Assembly (NCBI GenBank): GCA_017634675.1
Contig: JAGBMX010000095.1
Coordinates: 1-44,401 of the forward strand
Direction of reading: 5' to 3'
Source: Selenomonadaceae bacterium
Lineage (GTDB): Bacteria > Bacillota > Negativicutes > Selenomonadales > Selenomonadaceae
DNA length: 44,401 bases
Each line of letters begins with the position of its first letter. The stretch's first letter is position 1. The translations under genes and the position numbers were made by a program. Positions 44,063 through 44,401 of this stretch are shown piece after piece. The notes below the pieces were generated by a model that was not told where the DNA came from, ran no database searches, and worked only from the letters and a program-made list of their open reading frames with translations.

Positions 44063-44401
44063 ATGGCAATGATTTCTATGAAACAACTCTTGGAAGCGGG
44101 CGTTCATTTTGGGCATCAGACACGTCGCTGGAACCCTAAAATGGCGCGCTATATCTTCACGGAGAGAAACGGTATCTACATTATCGACTTGCAGAAAACC
44201 GTTAAAAAAGTGGACGAGGCTTACGACTTTTTAAGAGATGTCGCCTCCGAAGGTAAATCCATTCTCTTTGTAGGCACAAAAAAACAAGCTCAAGACGCGG
44301 TTAAAGAAGAAGCGATCCGAGCGGGTATGTACTACGTAAACGAGCGTTGGCTCGGCGGTATGATGACGAACTTCTCCACCATTCAAAAACGCGTTTTCCG
44401 T
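44063..44401 (+). CDS. rpsB: 30S ribosomal protein S2 (partial, runs off window)
   Basis: The first 113 residues of S2 are present: [32 protein letters not shown], then [67 protein letters not shown]2 is a small-subunit protein added late in assembly. The ATG at 44063 follows CAGGAGGAAATTTTT. The gene continues beyond 44401, and tsf and pyrH would be expected next in Firmicutes. Confidence 0.97.
   Translation, partial: MAMISMKQLLEAGVHFGHQTRRWNPKMARYIFTERNGIYIIDLQKTVKKVDEAYDFLRDVASEGKSILFVGTKKQAQDAVKEEAIRAGMYYVNERWLGGMMTNFSTIQKRVFR

Overview
The window looks like the chromosome of a propionate-forming member of the Firmicutes, most likely a Negativicutes relative (Selenomonadales/Acidaminococcaceae type). 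The reasons are a sepF-ylmH-lspA-rluD cell-division cluster and SigH, which are Firmicutes traits. They sit beside the succinate-to-propionate enzymes (ATP-type PEP carboxykinase, CoA-transferase, two-subunit B12-dependent methylmalonyl-CoA mutase, MeaB) and a BepA-like secreted M48/TPR protease that would suit a diderm envelope. This assignment is inference from gene content; no rRNA or tRNA gene was seen.

Layout. Positions 1-5.4 kb carry a minus-strand operon leuS-azlC-azlD-panE-like and a VOC-family gene. Positions 5.8-13.2 kb carry plus-strand genes: a secreted M48 protease with TPRs, a 1437-residue SF1-helicase-like protein, sigH and a small unknown gene. Positions 13.3-23.3 kb are a long minus-strand run: rodZ-like, ygiQ-like, nrdR, a B12-binding radical SAM gene, pgeF, yggS, sepF, ylmH, lspA, rluD and a C_GCAxxG_C_C gene. 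Then come a papain/C39-like orphan (plus) and a minus-strand operon galU - STAS - HATPase - SpoIIE phosphatase, which is a partner-switching module. Positions 28.3-38.6 kb form the propionate block on the plus strand: pckA, CoA-transferase, a cobalamin riboswitch, mutA, mutB, meaB and an MsrA-like gene that has lost its catalytic cysteine. Positions 38.7-43.8 kb hold an esterase remnant and a Type III restriction-modification pair (mod, res), minus strand. The window ends inside rpsB.

The most striking structure is not a gene. Eight complete copies and one edge-cut copy of a roughly 90-base element are spread through the window. Each has a pyrimidine arm (Y1), a mirror-image pyrimidine arm (Y2), a 1-2 base loop, and a purine arm (R) that is the complement of Y2. 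Within nearly every copy Y1 matches R base by base in parallel orientation (T over A, C over G) for 19-24 positions, although arm sequences differ between copies. This is what an intramolecular Y1.R:Y2 triple helix requires, and simple hairpin maintenance or templated copying would not produce it. The R end always faces a gene, 29-36 bases before a start codon (five copies) or 8-12 bases after a stop codon (three copies). A second, unrelated family of GC-rich triple-hairpin repeats (four copies) occupies other gene junctions and twice lies beside the triplex element.

Working together: pckA, the CoA-transferase and MutAB/MeaB connect C4-acid and succinate metabolism to propionyl-CoA. The mutase genes follow a B12 riboswitch and a strong terminator hairpin, so cofactor level probably sets mutase expression. 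No methylmalonyl-CoA epimerase or decarboxylase is visible here and they must be encoded elsewhere.
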